Assembly (NCBI GenBank): GCA_016801845.1
Contig: CM028928.1
Span: forward strand, 11,328,827 to 11,392,826
Direction: 5' to 3'
DNA from: Polydactylus sextarius
Taxonomy: Eukaryota > Chordata > Actinopteri > Polynemidae
Length of the DNA stretch: 64,000 nucleotides
Part shown: in pieces, positions 38,314 through 49,555 of the stretch
Layout of the letters: each line of letters starts with the position of its first letter
Position numbering within the stretch: position 1 is the first letter of the stretch
Made by a program: the position numbers and the translations under genes
The notes under the pieces: model-generated
What the model was told of the DNA's origin: nothing
Seen by the model: only the letters and a program-made list of their open reading frames with translations
Databases searched by the model: none

Positions 38314-39653
38314 TGTCTTATGCTGGCAAAGTCAATTCAGTTACATAATATACCTGTTACGTCTGGCTCGTACACAAACGGAACATAAAAGAGGATGGAC
38401 AAAAGGGTTCAAGTTACTAACGAAAATTAATTTATTAAAGATAAAGTAAATTAAAGTAAAAAAGTAAAAAAAGAGGGACTTGGGTTTTGTTTGGCTTTTA
38501 AAAACAACAAATTGTCCTGTTTATTCAGTTGGACGCATCCGACCTTTCAGCTGTGGAGATACTGGTACGCCTCAGTACTTTTGAAGTTTTTCATTGATTA
38601 GCCATCTACACCCACCGACAAAATCATATAATTAAAAATGTCACTGTAGGTCACAGAAGGCCACCTTCACGTGTCGTCTATCCACTCTGTTAGCCGGCTC
38701 GAGTGTAGTAATATTTTACCATCGCTACTGCGAACGGCATTGGTCGTCTCTATCCAGGTAGCGTCCATCTCTGCACTAGCTAACCGGAAGTTCTAAAACA
38801 AAGTGGAAGAAATTACACCATTAAAATAGGTGGGGCATAATGGGGTAAATATTTTAGTATGTATATTAGTGATGAGATCAATAAAGCTGATTGTAGGTCA
38901 ACATGTGTCTGATGTTTCTCTGAACTATAGTAACACAGAAATATGTATATCTGCGCAGTTCTTTTTAAAGAAAAGTACAAGGAAAAGCAGCACCTTGAAA
39001 AACGTGGCTGTGTGAGATTGTTTGCGACTAAGTATTACACACATATTCTCTCACACAGTATAATCAGAAAGTGCTAACCAAACTTGTGTTTTTGTCTTTT
39101 AGGTAGCGATCAAACCCATTCCTCCAGAGAACATCCTTTGGAACAAGTCTGTAAGTGACCAACCCTGATTCTTTGCTGTAAATGTCACTTCCTGAATGTT
39201 TTATAGATGGACTATGATTTTCTTAATGGAAAAAATCTGCCTTCTTAAGTTGCTGTCATGCAAGAATTTGCATCTGGCACAAACAGCTCAGCAGGGACAT
39301 CAATCACCCTGCTGGACTGGTACAATGTGGGTGAAGAGCTGATCCTGGTGCAGGAGAGACCAGTCCCTTGTATGGACCTTTTCACCTACCTGAGAGAGCT
39401 CCACAATGGCTACCTGAAGGAGAATAGTCCTTAGGTAAACTAATAGAGAATCAATATTACCACTGCTTTTACAGTGGAAACACAAGGCAACATGTAGAAC
39501 CATGGCTTTATGAGTTCTTCAAAGTCCCTTGTTACTCTGTTTTTGTCTCGTTTGGATCATTCTGAAACAATTGGTCGATGGAGCCATTGAACTTGAGGCC
39601 ACTGAGATCTTCCATCAAGACCGAGAACATCCTCATCGAGACCCGTTTATGTG

Positions 39654-40084
39654 AGTTTGAGAATATAATGCACTGCTTAACCGCCTAATGCAAGTGCTTT
39701 AACATAATATGAGATATGTGAAAGTGTGATATTGTTGTGTAATCTTGGGAGTCTCGGCCGCTGGCCTCCTCTTGCTCAGCACTTGACCTTTTTAAAAAGC
39801 AGAATTACTGTGAAAAACAACTCCTTTTAAGTAGTATAAGAATTAGATAGAAAAAGGAACTAATGCAAGAGGCGTGCAGCGGACGGGGTCCACAACCAAA
39901 ACATATATAAGAAACCTGTAATGAAGAGCAGCCCAGATCTCACTAGTGCTTGGCTGTGACAGACTTACTCAGTGGTGGAATCTCCAAAGATCTTTGTAAT
40001 AAAATGTTGAGATTTTGAACCTCTTGTCTTAGTGTGTTTTTCTCGCATCAACCATCTTGGGGAAGTTTGAACAACTTCAACATG
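39654..40084. mobile_element. LTR-like insert splitting exon 7 of the kinase pseudogene
   Basis: Exon 7 homology stops at 39653 and resumes at 40085, so 431 bp are inserted relative to the intact paralogue. The insert has a solo-LTR look: a TGTGAAAG-start candidate at 39717, an AATAAA-like signal near 40000 (gtaataaaatgttg), and a U5-like pyrimidine/TG end (cttagtgtgtttttctcgcatcaacca, ending near 40053). 'tgag' flanks both sides of the break (39652-39655 and 40083-40086) and might be a target duplication, but it does not fit the TG...CA borders. Family and exact ends are unresolved, and no coding part is present. Confidence 0.4.
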
Positions 40085-40280
40085 AGCCACATGCACGTCT
40101 CATCAACTTGGGCTTGAGCTGCTTCACCCATGAAGGATCGGTCTGCCAGGAGTTCAGTGGCACTCAGACTTCTCAATTTACGACTTCTACATTTAAAAGC
40201 CAATTTGTCTCATCATCCTCACAGCCATTATCATCATCATCATCGTTATGGTTCTGTAACCAATAACTGTTTTTGTGACA

Positions 40281-40345
40281 GATAAACTGTGGAGGCACAA
40301 TGTTGAAGGTACCTAACCTTCGACATTGTGTCTCCACAGTTTATC
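40281..40345. repeat. 30-bp hairpin made from an inverted copy of exon 8 start
   Basis: The arms 40281-40310 and 40316-40345 are reverse complements with two mismatches in 30 and a 5-bp loop. The right arm is the start of the exon 8 homologue (compare 28963-28991 in the intact gene); the left arm is an inverted duplicate that replaces the normal splice-acceptor region. The intact gene has no such copy. Confidence 0.9.
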
Positions 40346-40734
40346 CATTTACAGTTCTATGAAGCCGGCCCTACCACCGTGTGGCAGCTGGGGGTAGTGC
40401 TTTATGAACTGGTCCACCATGATGCATCTTTCGCCACAAACCTGTTCCTGGATGAGTGTCTGCCAATCAGCACAGAGGTAACTGCAGGTAAAGAAATCAC
40501 ATTCATGCACATTCACCTCTCAACAGTTGCACAACTGATCATTGTAGTTCAAGCTGTTTTGATCACTGGAGTCGTCACTTCCATTCCTTCTTCCTCTTTC
40601 TCTTCATAATGCTAAGACTTCCTGAGACGCTGTTTAGGAGAAGACCAGGAGTGGGTGACTCTGCAGGAGCTGCTGCAACATCCATGGCTCCAAGAAGATG
40701 CAGACTCCACCGGTGACCTTTAGCTCCCAAACCC

Positions 40735-41015
40735 CTAAATTTCAACCTCCTTAAGTCGTTTTCTTTTTTCATTCTCCCTCTCACTCTAATCCTCTCCTGT
40801 GCTCTTTCTCTTTTCTTTTTTCTCACTCTGTTTTCTATCTTTTAACGCTGCCTACTAACTCCTTAACCCTGCACCCCTCTTATCTCTGTTTCGTGTTTGT
40901 TTCTGTTTCTATCTCATTCTTTCTCCCTTACTCTTCCCCAACTCCTAACCCTTTACTCCCCCACCTCTTATTTTTATGTTTCTCTGTTTACATGTATTTC
41001 TTCTTTCTTCTTTCT
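40735..41015 (+). repeat. Pyrimidine-rich tract after the kinase pseudogene
   Basis: This C/T-dominated stretch corresponds in position to 29575-29825 behind the intact copy. It shares the style (TAACCCT words, TTTTCTTT blocks) but is well diverged. Confidence 0.65.
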
Positions 41016-43639
41016 TTTTTTAAAACACAATTTAAGCATGTTTTATTTACTAAACTAAATGGAAAAAATGCGAGAAAATTAGTCATCAGAAGAATAGCTA
41101 AACCTGCTACCAGTGAAAACCTTAAGTCTCCAACTGTACTAAATTGATTTGTTAAGGTAAAGCTCCATTTTTACTCTTATTAAACTACATTAAACTATGT
41201 AGTAGATTAAATATTGATTTGATGTCATTAATAGATAAACTGACTTACAGAGATATATTTATTTCTTATTCCTATCTTGCCTGGGGAGTATAGTTTTATC
41301 GCAAGAATGTAAGATATACAACCCAAATAAGATATAGAATTAAAATATTACAAATTTATCTACTACAGTTTGCTGGAAACTTTAAACTCTGGGGGTTATC
41401 CACTGCTCCTACGGCAGATGTTTCTCCTTTTCATTCTGGAACATCAATAGACAATTAATCATTAATGACCACAAAATCAACACCTTTCAGTGTTTCTGCT
41501 ATGAATTAATTATTGGGTTCCTCACTTTGCTCAGAGTATCAGTTATAGAAATAAACTTAACCTCCAGGCGTCGTAAAGAGTTCCTCAAAAAAGACCTTTA
41601 AGCAGTTTTATGGGGGGAAAACCCTGAGAAAGAATCATGACTGGTACTGTTGACAGAGGAGTCATTACTGCAGTATCTGTAAGGCTGTTAATCTATTTAA
41701 TTTCTTTTCTTGAAAACAGTAAAATTTAAAGATCATGGGTGTTGATATAAAATATGAGCTACTGTATATAAAGCTTTGGTACAAACATACTGATATTAAC
41801 CTTCAAAACTTGATCTAATACAACTGTAATGTTTCCAGTGAGTCTTCGGCTGCATTTGCAAACGCTGTAACTTGACACATAATTTAAACAGACAGTTTCC
41901 AGAAGCGATAAGTACAAGGTTGGAACTTTTTCATCCTCTTATAGGAACTGCTTAATTGCCATTTTAATCATGAGACAATATAATGTCGATTTAACAGAGT
42001 GAATCAGATAATGAAATGAAAGCGAGTAATGGAATCTGAAATTCCTTATGATTATCATTGACATTCCTCCCAAAATTCTAATTAGAATTAACACTAAACT
42101 GGTAATAAAATGATTTTTTTTTTTTTTATTTTCACTTCATATAGAACCTGGCACTATCACAGTATATAATAGTATATTGTTCAGATAATTATCACTTGTA
42201 AAAAATTGAATGAATTAAATACCCCTTGAGTTTAAAGTAAATTTAAAAAAAAAAAAATAGTTGTAAATGCATTGTGCATTCCACTTTAAGATTCACTTAT
42301 AGCATCAAAATGGAGACATCATTGTAATTTCATTCTTTTGTCTGCTACTGATGAAATAACAGTCATTAATGATGCATTGTTAAAGCAGCTACAGCCTCAT
42401 TGATCAATAATACAAGAGAAAATCTTCAAGAGAGGAAGAAGGGAATGAGTCAAAAGTACAAAAGCAGTGTAACTTTTGAGTTGGATGAGGGTTTTTTTAT
42501 GGCATATCGAGGAATGGGAGATAAGCTGGGAGAGGTAATAGAGAAATCCCTACGGGAGCTACTGGCCTGGAAGCCAAACCACCTCCGCAGATTGGATTAA
42601 TATTGCATGGGTACTTGTGCAGGGCCCCTTCTCTCGCTCTCTCTCTTGATTGCCTCATTCACTCTTTCACATCCTTCAAAATGAAAAGTTAGCAAAATAC
42701 TACAGGAAAGAGGCTGCAATGAAATGAAAACAAAGCCTGCCTCATCCCTTGAAACACATCAATGACAAAAAAGACAAAGAGCAAAGAGCCAGTGACGAGG
42801 CAGAATTCATTCCTTATTAATGTTGCCTTAATGGCAACACAAGAAAGATGTTTTTCATTTGTTTCTTTTTGCGACCTGGTGGGATAATGGTAGCCACGTT
42901 ACAACATGCTTTTTTTACAGCTTGTATTTGTTAAGTAATTTGTGTGAATAGCATTTTTTTTCCAAGGGCTGTGCTCTTGACACATTTCCAATGTGTTTTG
43001 CTGCATTCAAGCGAGCTTGTTGTGTTTCCGCCTGCGCAGCGTTAAAGAAGACTTTCAGAGACGCGCCGCTGCCCCCTCATTTCTCAGCAGAGGTTAGACT
43101 TATATTGACATCTGCTGGTGAGATATTGACCCACGTTGAGAATCCACAGATAATATTTGCCACTTTTGTTTTGATTTTCAGAGGTTGATTTTCAGAGGAT
43201 GGACCTCAAAACCAGTTAGAGCATCATTCAAACCAAGTGGTTCAGGCATGGGAATATTATGAGAAATGGGCCTTCGGGCACAGATAAGTAAACGGCCTCC
43301 CAGTAGAACCTCCAGACTGAAGGAGACATTCTTCTATCTTTTAAATAAACTTTATGACTTTCAAACAAAATATATTAGCGGTCACTTCTTAGGCCATGGG
43401 ACCCGTGCCCAGTAGGCCTGTTCTGTAATCCATCTATGGTTTCAGGCATTGTCTGCTACAGTGATATTCATCAGTCTGGAGAGAGATTAGTTGTGCAGGT
43501 GAATCACCGATAGCAAGACAGGAACTAGCTCAGAGGCCACTACGGACACAGGGCTATGTTCAGAAAATACAGTATGTCTTTTCTCCTCCCTCTGCTTTTA
43601 AAAGACAACACCAATCTGTGTGTTGCGACCTCCATGGTT

Positions 43640-43850
43640 TATGACCCTTTTTGGCCTGAAGGGATCCGGCGGAGGATGGCGGGCGGCAGCAGCAGCAGTT
43701 GTCACCCATTCGTCATGTTTTTACTCTGCAACTTTTGATGAATGAGGGAGGAGCAGTCGTTGCACCTTTACCCTTTCTCCGTCACGCGCAGTGACCGCGC
43801 AGTTAAAACACACGGCGGTGACCGAAGGTGGTTCGTGACTCAGAACCGAG
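43640..43850. other. CpG-richer patch
   Basis: CpG density rises sharply in an otherwise AT-rich area (GGATCCGGCGGAGGATGGCG, TCACGCGCAGTGACCGCGC, CACGGCGGTGACCG). It also holds a short CAG run. It could mark a distal promoter, an enhancer or a non-coding transcript start; no ORF supports a gene. Confidence 0.4.
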
Positions 43851-44471
43851 CTTGCTCTCGACACACTGGATGAGCAGTTAATTACCCTGATCCAGGTTCA
43901 TTTGGTGAAATGAGCACAATGTGTGATGGGATTCTCTGCAGAGATAACACATTTGGACTGATCAGATCTAGGTTGGTGGAGAAGAAACTCAAATTGACTT
44001 CTACAACTTTTGTCAGATGTTATTTGTTTCTCGAGTTCCAATGTGACGCTCAAGGTTTCTCGGAGTGGTGATTGATTCTCGACTCGGCTGTCGATCGCAA
44101 CTACAAGAGGAGCTTAGCTCACACTTCCAGCAAAATCTCTTTTCATGAAGCATCTAATAGCAGTTTGATAGAGTGTCTGTCTGTCTGCAGGTAAACAAAT
44201 CAATGAATATGAGGCGATCAATAAGGCTGAGACTCCTTCAGTCGTAGCTGTTATGACTGCCATCTTGTGGCTGGCTCAGGTTACGGTGGCTAATTTACAT
44301 TTCATTTTATTTTAAATCTCACTTGGAAATACAGGTGAAAGAATAGCTGATCGTGTTTTTTGTGACGTTAATGACATGATGGTAACTTAGACATAGAGTT
44401 AGACATAAGAAAATGGGTGCTATTTTGATTTTATTGTAGGTTTCTGCTACAATTTTCCAATTGGAATTTGC

Positions 44472-44486
44472 GTGTGTATGTGTGTT

Positions 44487-44546
<60 letters not shown>
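44472..44546. repeat. (TG)n(TA)n compound microsatellite
   Basis: About 30 bp of TG-type repeat run directly into about 45 bp of uninterrupted TA. Confidence 0.95.
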
Positions 44547-44550
<4 letters not shown>

Positions 44551-45834
44551 CTAGAAGCTAAGTGTAGAGAGGGAACAGTGTAGAGAGTTAATTTGTTAAA
44601 ATCTTCTATTCAAAAATCCAGGTGCAAAAACAAACGTTCCAAAGAAAACACATCTGTCAGCTTGGCACATGAAAACGAACACTACTCCACCTCTAAATGC
44701 TATTTCCCATGCAACACAAATCATTGCACTTTTCCCATGGCAGTGTATTCTTAACTACCTGTTTCTCCTTTGAAAATTCATGTTTCGACATGTGGCTGTT
44801 GAGACTGATAATGTCAGAGAATTGCATAATGCTCCCGTTTTGGTGCCGCATGGGAAAATTCTCTAGTGCCAGTGTAATTCAGCACTTATAAAGGGAGGAG
44901 TCCATAATAGCACGCTGAAAGATCCTTTTCAAATCAAGATTGTATGTACCCGATAGCACAAAGACGATGCCAGGTGTTTATTTGTTTTTTCAAGGGAAAG
45001 TGAACGTGACACCTTTTCTGTGTACATGGTATGTGATACTTTCAGAAAGCATCAGGAAAAGTGTTACGTGCATAATATTCACCTCAGATCTCTGAGGCAC
45101 GAAAAACTTAAACAAATAGTCTTTCAGCAGAGTTCAACTAAAATCTGCATGTGAATTGTGTATTTATCTACACAATGGCAAAGCGCTGGGACACATTTCT
45201 GTGGATCTGCCAAAAAGCTTAATAAACCAACATTCTAATCAGACCCACGAGACGTCAGCTTTGCTTCTGCAGCTTGACTGTCACCTCGTTCATTAGTGCA
45301 CAGTTCTGTGGCCGCATGTTACAGCTGTTTCCTGCCTCACCCGGTGCTGGATGTGTTTGCTTAAAGCAGTGTTATGTATGATAACGGCAATTTCTTTGCC
45401 CCACTTTGATGCATCTTGATGGCTCACCAGCCGGTGGAAATTAACCACTAAATGACTAATGCGGTCTTTTCAATCTCAATGGGACGTTGAGTTGATTAAG
45501 AACGGGAGCATTTACATAATTTGGTACAATGATGTGCTATATATATGTAGACATTCAGTTATACACAGAGAGCCTCTTAAATAATAATGAGCTTAGCCTA
45601 AAGATGTTTTTCAAATCTGAACAGGGATGTTTTTTGACATTAGATAATGTCCTGCAGGACTGGAATACAAATGAAGAAGGAAGTAACTGGTTTTATGATT
45701 TTAATAGAAAGACATTTTAATTAAGAGTTAATGAACAAACATTTCATATGTTTTAATATAAAGTCTATAGTCAGATAGATTACATTAGAAAATGACACAA
45801 CTAACTGAAGAGGCAAATACAAGCTTATTTCTCT

Positions 45835-46095
45835 AGAACCTCACCTGACCCTTGACCTTTTACCATCACAATATTTATCAGTTTTCATCCTTGAATCAAA
45901 GCGAATGTTTCTTCCAAAGTTGTAGTGATTCCTTCCTTATTACATTCAAAAGGCCAAGAACAGGTTTTGTGAGGTCACAGTGACCTTTCATTTCTGGCCA
46001 AATCAAATCAGTTCATATCTGAGAACATGGTTAGTGCCAAATTTGAGAGGATTTCTGCAGGGCCCTTGACATATCACGTGCCGTTCTTCAGAACG
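45835..46095 (-). repeat. Dispersed repeat, reverse copy of the 17.7-kb family
   Basis: Read on the minus strand, it shows the same phrase order as 17740-18150: GGTCACTGTGACCTCAC, GGAATCACTACAACTTTGG and CATTCGCTTTGATTCAAGGATGA. It ends beside a perfect-looking CCGTTCTTCAGAACGG palindrome (46081-46096). I recall the palindrome as part of the same fish repeat. Confidence 0.6.
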
Positions 46096-48759
46096 GCAGA
46101 GACGGACAACTTGAAAATATGAGGGTATAATTATTGCATAAGTGTGTGATAAACATGTGAATAAACCTATGAAAGCACTAAGGTCTACTCTAAACTTTCA
46201 GTTTGTCTCTATCTTCTTTTACCATATATCTTTGACTATACTCGGGTCATTTATAAAGGATTGACTTGAACTGTGTCGAGAAAAGGTGTCAGTTACATTT
46301 ACCCTGAAACAAAAAAGGGATGAAAAACCTTTTTCATCGACTCTAGGAAGGAACAGATTTTTCTGAAAAAGATCTTTGAAGCTAATTAAATCTTTCCTCA
46401 GTGTGTGTGTATGTGGGAGGGGGGTTAGGGCACAGCTGTAGGCTCACTGCTTTGGGCAGGAAGAGCTTGGGAGTCGCCTGAATCCATCCATCTTCATCCT
46501 TGTCAATTATGCTGTTAGCGTACTGCACATCTTCATTTCCAATGTGGGCACTGTCTCAAAGTACTTCCCAAAGTCACCGTAATCCAATTATATTCTGGCA
46601 TTCGCTGTGATACAGCCCATTAGAAAAAGCTTAATCAATGTGAGATCTTCATTAAAGCAATTTATGAATATTCATTGTGACACTTGATCTGATTCTTTAG
46701 TGGAACTGGAATTAACTCCTCCCACATACATACACCATACTCCCTCATGGCGCCATAACATAACCTGGCTTTAGTTATATTGGCGGCTATTTAAATTGAA
46801 GGGTAATACACTGAATTAGTTTGGTAATGTGAAGCACTCACCACTTTACACACTGTTTAATCCACTGATGATACTTTACAGTCAGGTCAAACACAAAAGA
46901 AGATCGTTAGTATTAGTGTGTGGTATGTAGGCCTCTTGACTCTTGGTTGCACCCACTTAGTTGTCTCCATGCTTAGTTTTTCAGGCCTTGTGCATAAAAT
47001 AGCTAATTGTGTAACCCACAAATTGGTTTTCTCAACTGAGAATAACAAACAGCCAATAACTTATTCAAGGCTGAGTATCTATTACAAGAGTTTCCCCCTC
47101 CTTTATCACCACGGAAACGACAAACACACACATACACACAAATCTGGTCAAGTGAGACTCTACAGCTGATTTTCATACTACCGGCAGTTTCATCTTAATC
47201 GATTAATGTGTTAAAAAACAAAACAAAACCAAGACAAAACAAAAACAGTCAATTAATAATTTTATTATTTTAAATTATTAACAGTGGAGCAGGTTTATCG
47301 GAGTGCAAGAAATGTTTGCTGCGGCACAATGTTTGAGAAGTAAGCTCAGGTAAGAAGAACACTGAGGCTGCTCTCATGCTACATATGAAACTGGAGCCAT
47401 AGCTAAACTTTGCATAAAGAAACTGAAAATCTCTCTCGCTCTGAAAATCGTTAATTAACACAAGAAGTCATCTGTCAGAAGTAACTGCTCCCTGTAGAAA
47501 AACACATAATCTGTTTTACAATATAGACAAATGTGCTTTAAAGGTGATTTCATTACTATCTGAAAGATCCACACTAGTTGTTTGTTCCTGTTTTGAGTCT
47601 GTATGCTAAGATAACTGTACCTGCAGAGTCACCATACACATATTGATCTTTATGTCTAAATGTAAGTAAACTAATTATTGTGAGTGTATTTCCAAAAGGG
47701 TCAACTCCTTTTTTGATATTCATTTTCCACAGTATTAACTCTTTACCCTTTATATAAATATTCATTATTTTAGTACAACTGTGTATTTAAAAATGAATTT
47801 CTGCAGCTTCTGTCTGTCTTATTTGTCTATTCTTTGCTAATGTATTCTCTGATTGGTAATCTGAAATTGTGGCATGGAACCACTTAGTCACCTCATTTGC
47901 ATTTTCAGACAGATTTTAAATGTCAGACATAATAAGCTCCACTGATGGTTTTAAAATACAGCTTATTATGCAAACTACACTTGTTCCTCTCTCAGATCAG
48001 ATCCATCTTATTGAGACCAACACACTGTCCTCTTCCACAATACTGACTCACTGAAGAGGATCCATTCATTAAATTTCTCATCATTTACGGCAATTTACTT
48101 CAATTGTTTCTTATAACAGCCATTAAAATCGTTGAAAAGGAAATCACTGAAGAGTTGAAGATAACGCACAGTAAACTGAACTGATGTGTGCAGCAACAAA
48201 CTGTAAAGATAAAACAATATTCTTTTTATTACGCCTCAAGTTATTTAAATAAGCGATCCTTGCTCACCAGTCACTTTAATTCTTTGAATCCTTACACTGC
48301 CTGTTTGTCAATTAAATTGGACTGGTTTTGCTGGTATGATGATGTGGACAGCATTAACATAACATGGACACAAACATAACATGCTACATTTAGCACTGAA
48401 GAAAGGCATTTAGTGAAAGAGTCTTAAATGTCTACTACAGCGTTAAATTATATCGTGCTAGCTAAAAGTTCTGCTGGTACATTTAACTCATCTCGCCTGA
48501 TTTGACCTTTTCCCTGGTTTTATGGACACGCGCAGCACCTCATCTCCTCTTTATCTGCATATTGATTACGTTGTATAAATTCCAAATAAACTTTTCCCCA
48601 ACTTTAACCTCAAGTTTAATCAGCCTCAATAATGATGAGGTCTGTTTGGATGTGAACTGCATTGCCTTTAATTAAAGCACTAGTTAGAAAATGAAACATA
48701 ATCTTGGTGCATATCAGGTCATGCCACAGGCCGATTCAGAAGAGGGAAAGAAGGATGAG

Positions 48760-48773
48760 CTCCACCTAGTGGC
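48760..48773 (-). promoter_or_regulatory. CTCF-like motif
   Basis: CTCCACCTAGTGGC reads GCCACTAGGTGGAG on the minus strand, close to the CTCF core CCACNAGGTGGC. A second similar word lies 360 bp downstream on the opposite strand. This is a motif match only. Confidence 0.3.
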
Positions 48774-49126
48774 TACAAATGTGTTTGTCAAATCCCCCCC
48801 AAAAAAGCACACTAGATTCACTTGATGTTTCTGTAAATTCTTTGTCCTAGTTTTATTTGGTCCTCCTAAAATAAATACATAACAAGTAAGCTCAGACAAC
48901 ACATGCAAATATGCATTTCCTAATGATATAATTGTCTTTTGCTATGTACATTTACAAAAATCTATGCTCTGGATTTTTAAAATTGATCCCAGCATAGAAT
49001 TAAAGTGAAAACGTGCAGACAAATCCTGGTATGATCTCTCAATGATCCTATTTCTTACATAGAATTTGAGAAAACCAAGCAAACCAGTTTTAGTTGATGA
49101 GTGTTGATTGTACTTGCGAATGTACA

Positions 49127-49143
49127 CCACTAGATGGAAGTGT
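49127..49143 (+). promoter_or_regulatory. CTCF-like motif
   Basis: CCACTAGATGGAAGTGT resembles the CTCF core plus downstream positions. It faces opposite to the motif at 48760-48773. Such words are also common inside fish repeats, so evidence is weak. Confidence 0.3.
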
Positions 49144-49555
49144 CCTCAAACAGGTTGCATCATATTTTTTAGTGCAGCAGGCAGCAAGTTTTAGTGACCT
49201 CATGCTCATGCTTTTACTGTGCATTAATTAAATTAAAATATAGATTTAATGCTCTCAAGATGATTTCCTCTCTTTTATTTATTGCAGCTTAAATGAACAC
49301 AGTCAATTACATTATGGAAACTTAGTGTAAATATCATTGTTTCATATTATCTGCTGAAAACATCTGTTTTTGGTGTTGGAAAAAGCCCAAAAACTGTTTT
49401 GTAAGACGATTCAATAATTACAACATCTTGCCACCATGTGTTGTCTCTCATCAAACTGCTTTAACCACAAGAGAAAAAGTTCTGACTCAACTCTTACTTG
49501 CTGAAAGACTTTGACTCAAACTATGATCTGAGAATAGATTACTTGAGGACAGCTG

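Larger units (their letters stand above)
34715..38819. mobile_element. Candidate 4.1-kb two-gene DNA transposon (Harbinger/ISL2EU-like), decayed
   Basis: This block interrupts exon 3 of the kinase pseudogene. Its proposed ends, GGTGTGATTCTTCC (from 34715) and the complement GGTGTAATTTCTTCC (ending 38819), form a short imperfect inverted repeat of about 14 bp. Inside are a DDE_Tnp_4-type transposase remnant on + (35925-36915) and a YqaJ-type nuclease remnant on - (37588-38313), converging. I recall the ISL2EU/IS4EU group, relatives of PIF-Harbinger, as coding for both a transposase and a YqaJ-family protein. The ends and the single-element interpretation are inference. Two separate insertions, or nested MITEs, remain possible. 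Confidence 0.55.
34333..40723 (+). pseudogene. Broken second copy of the PIM-like kinase gene
   Basis: Exon-like blocks follow the order of the intact gene at 27.1-29.4 kb: exon 2 (34405-34551), start of exon 3 (about 34689-34712), exon 4 (38959-39027), exon 5 (39103-39150), exon 6 (about 39223-39434), exon 7 in two parts (39558-39653 and 40085-40164), exon 8 (40322-40487) and exon 9 (40608-40723). Intron sequence also matches, so this is a segmental duplication, not a retrocopy. Inactivating changes include lost exon 1, exon 3 interrupted by a candidate transposon, Gly loop destroyed, TAA in exon 6 (CCTGCTGAA to CCTTCTTAA) with its acceptor deleted, IKT of the HQDIKT loop deleted, exon 7 split by an insert, DFG changed to NLG, a lost exon 9 acceptor, and a local inverted duplication before exon 8. 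Exon 5 is intact (48 nt), and exons 2 and 8 remain largely open. Confidence 0.9.
41016..49555. other. Gene-poor intergenic region
   Basis: No coding exon is supported. It holds AT-rich sequence, poly-T/A runs (42114, 42244), a TG/TA microsatellite, a CpG-richer patch (43640-43850) and a dispersed repeat (45.8-46.1 kb). Stretches at about 42260-42600 and 46490-46700 have non-repetitive, homeodomain-word-rich composition and might be conserved non-coding elements. That is a guess from texture only. Confidence 0.45.

Noticed and set aside
43040..43090. CpG-containing stretch around 43040-43090 as a coding exon
   Set aside because: The reading frame (SACAALKKTFRDAPLPPHFSAE) has no good acceptor/donor pair and no family match.
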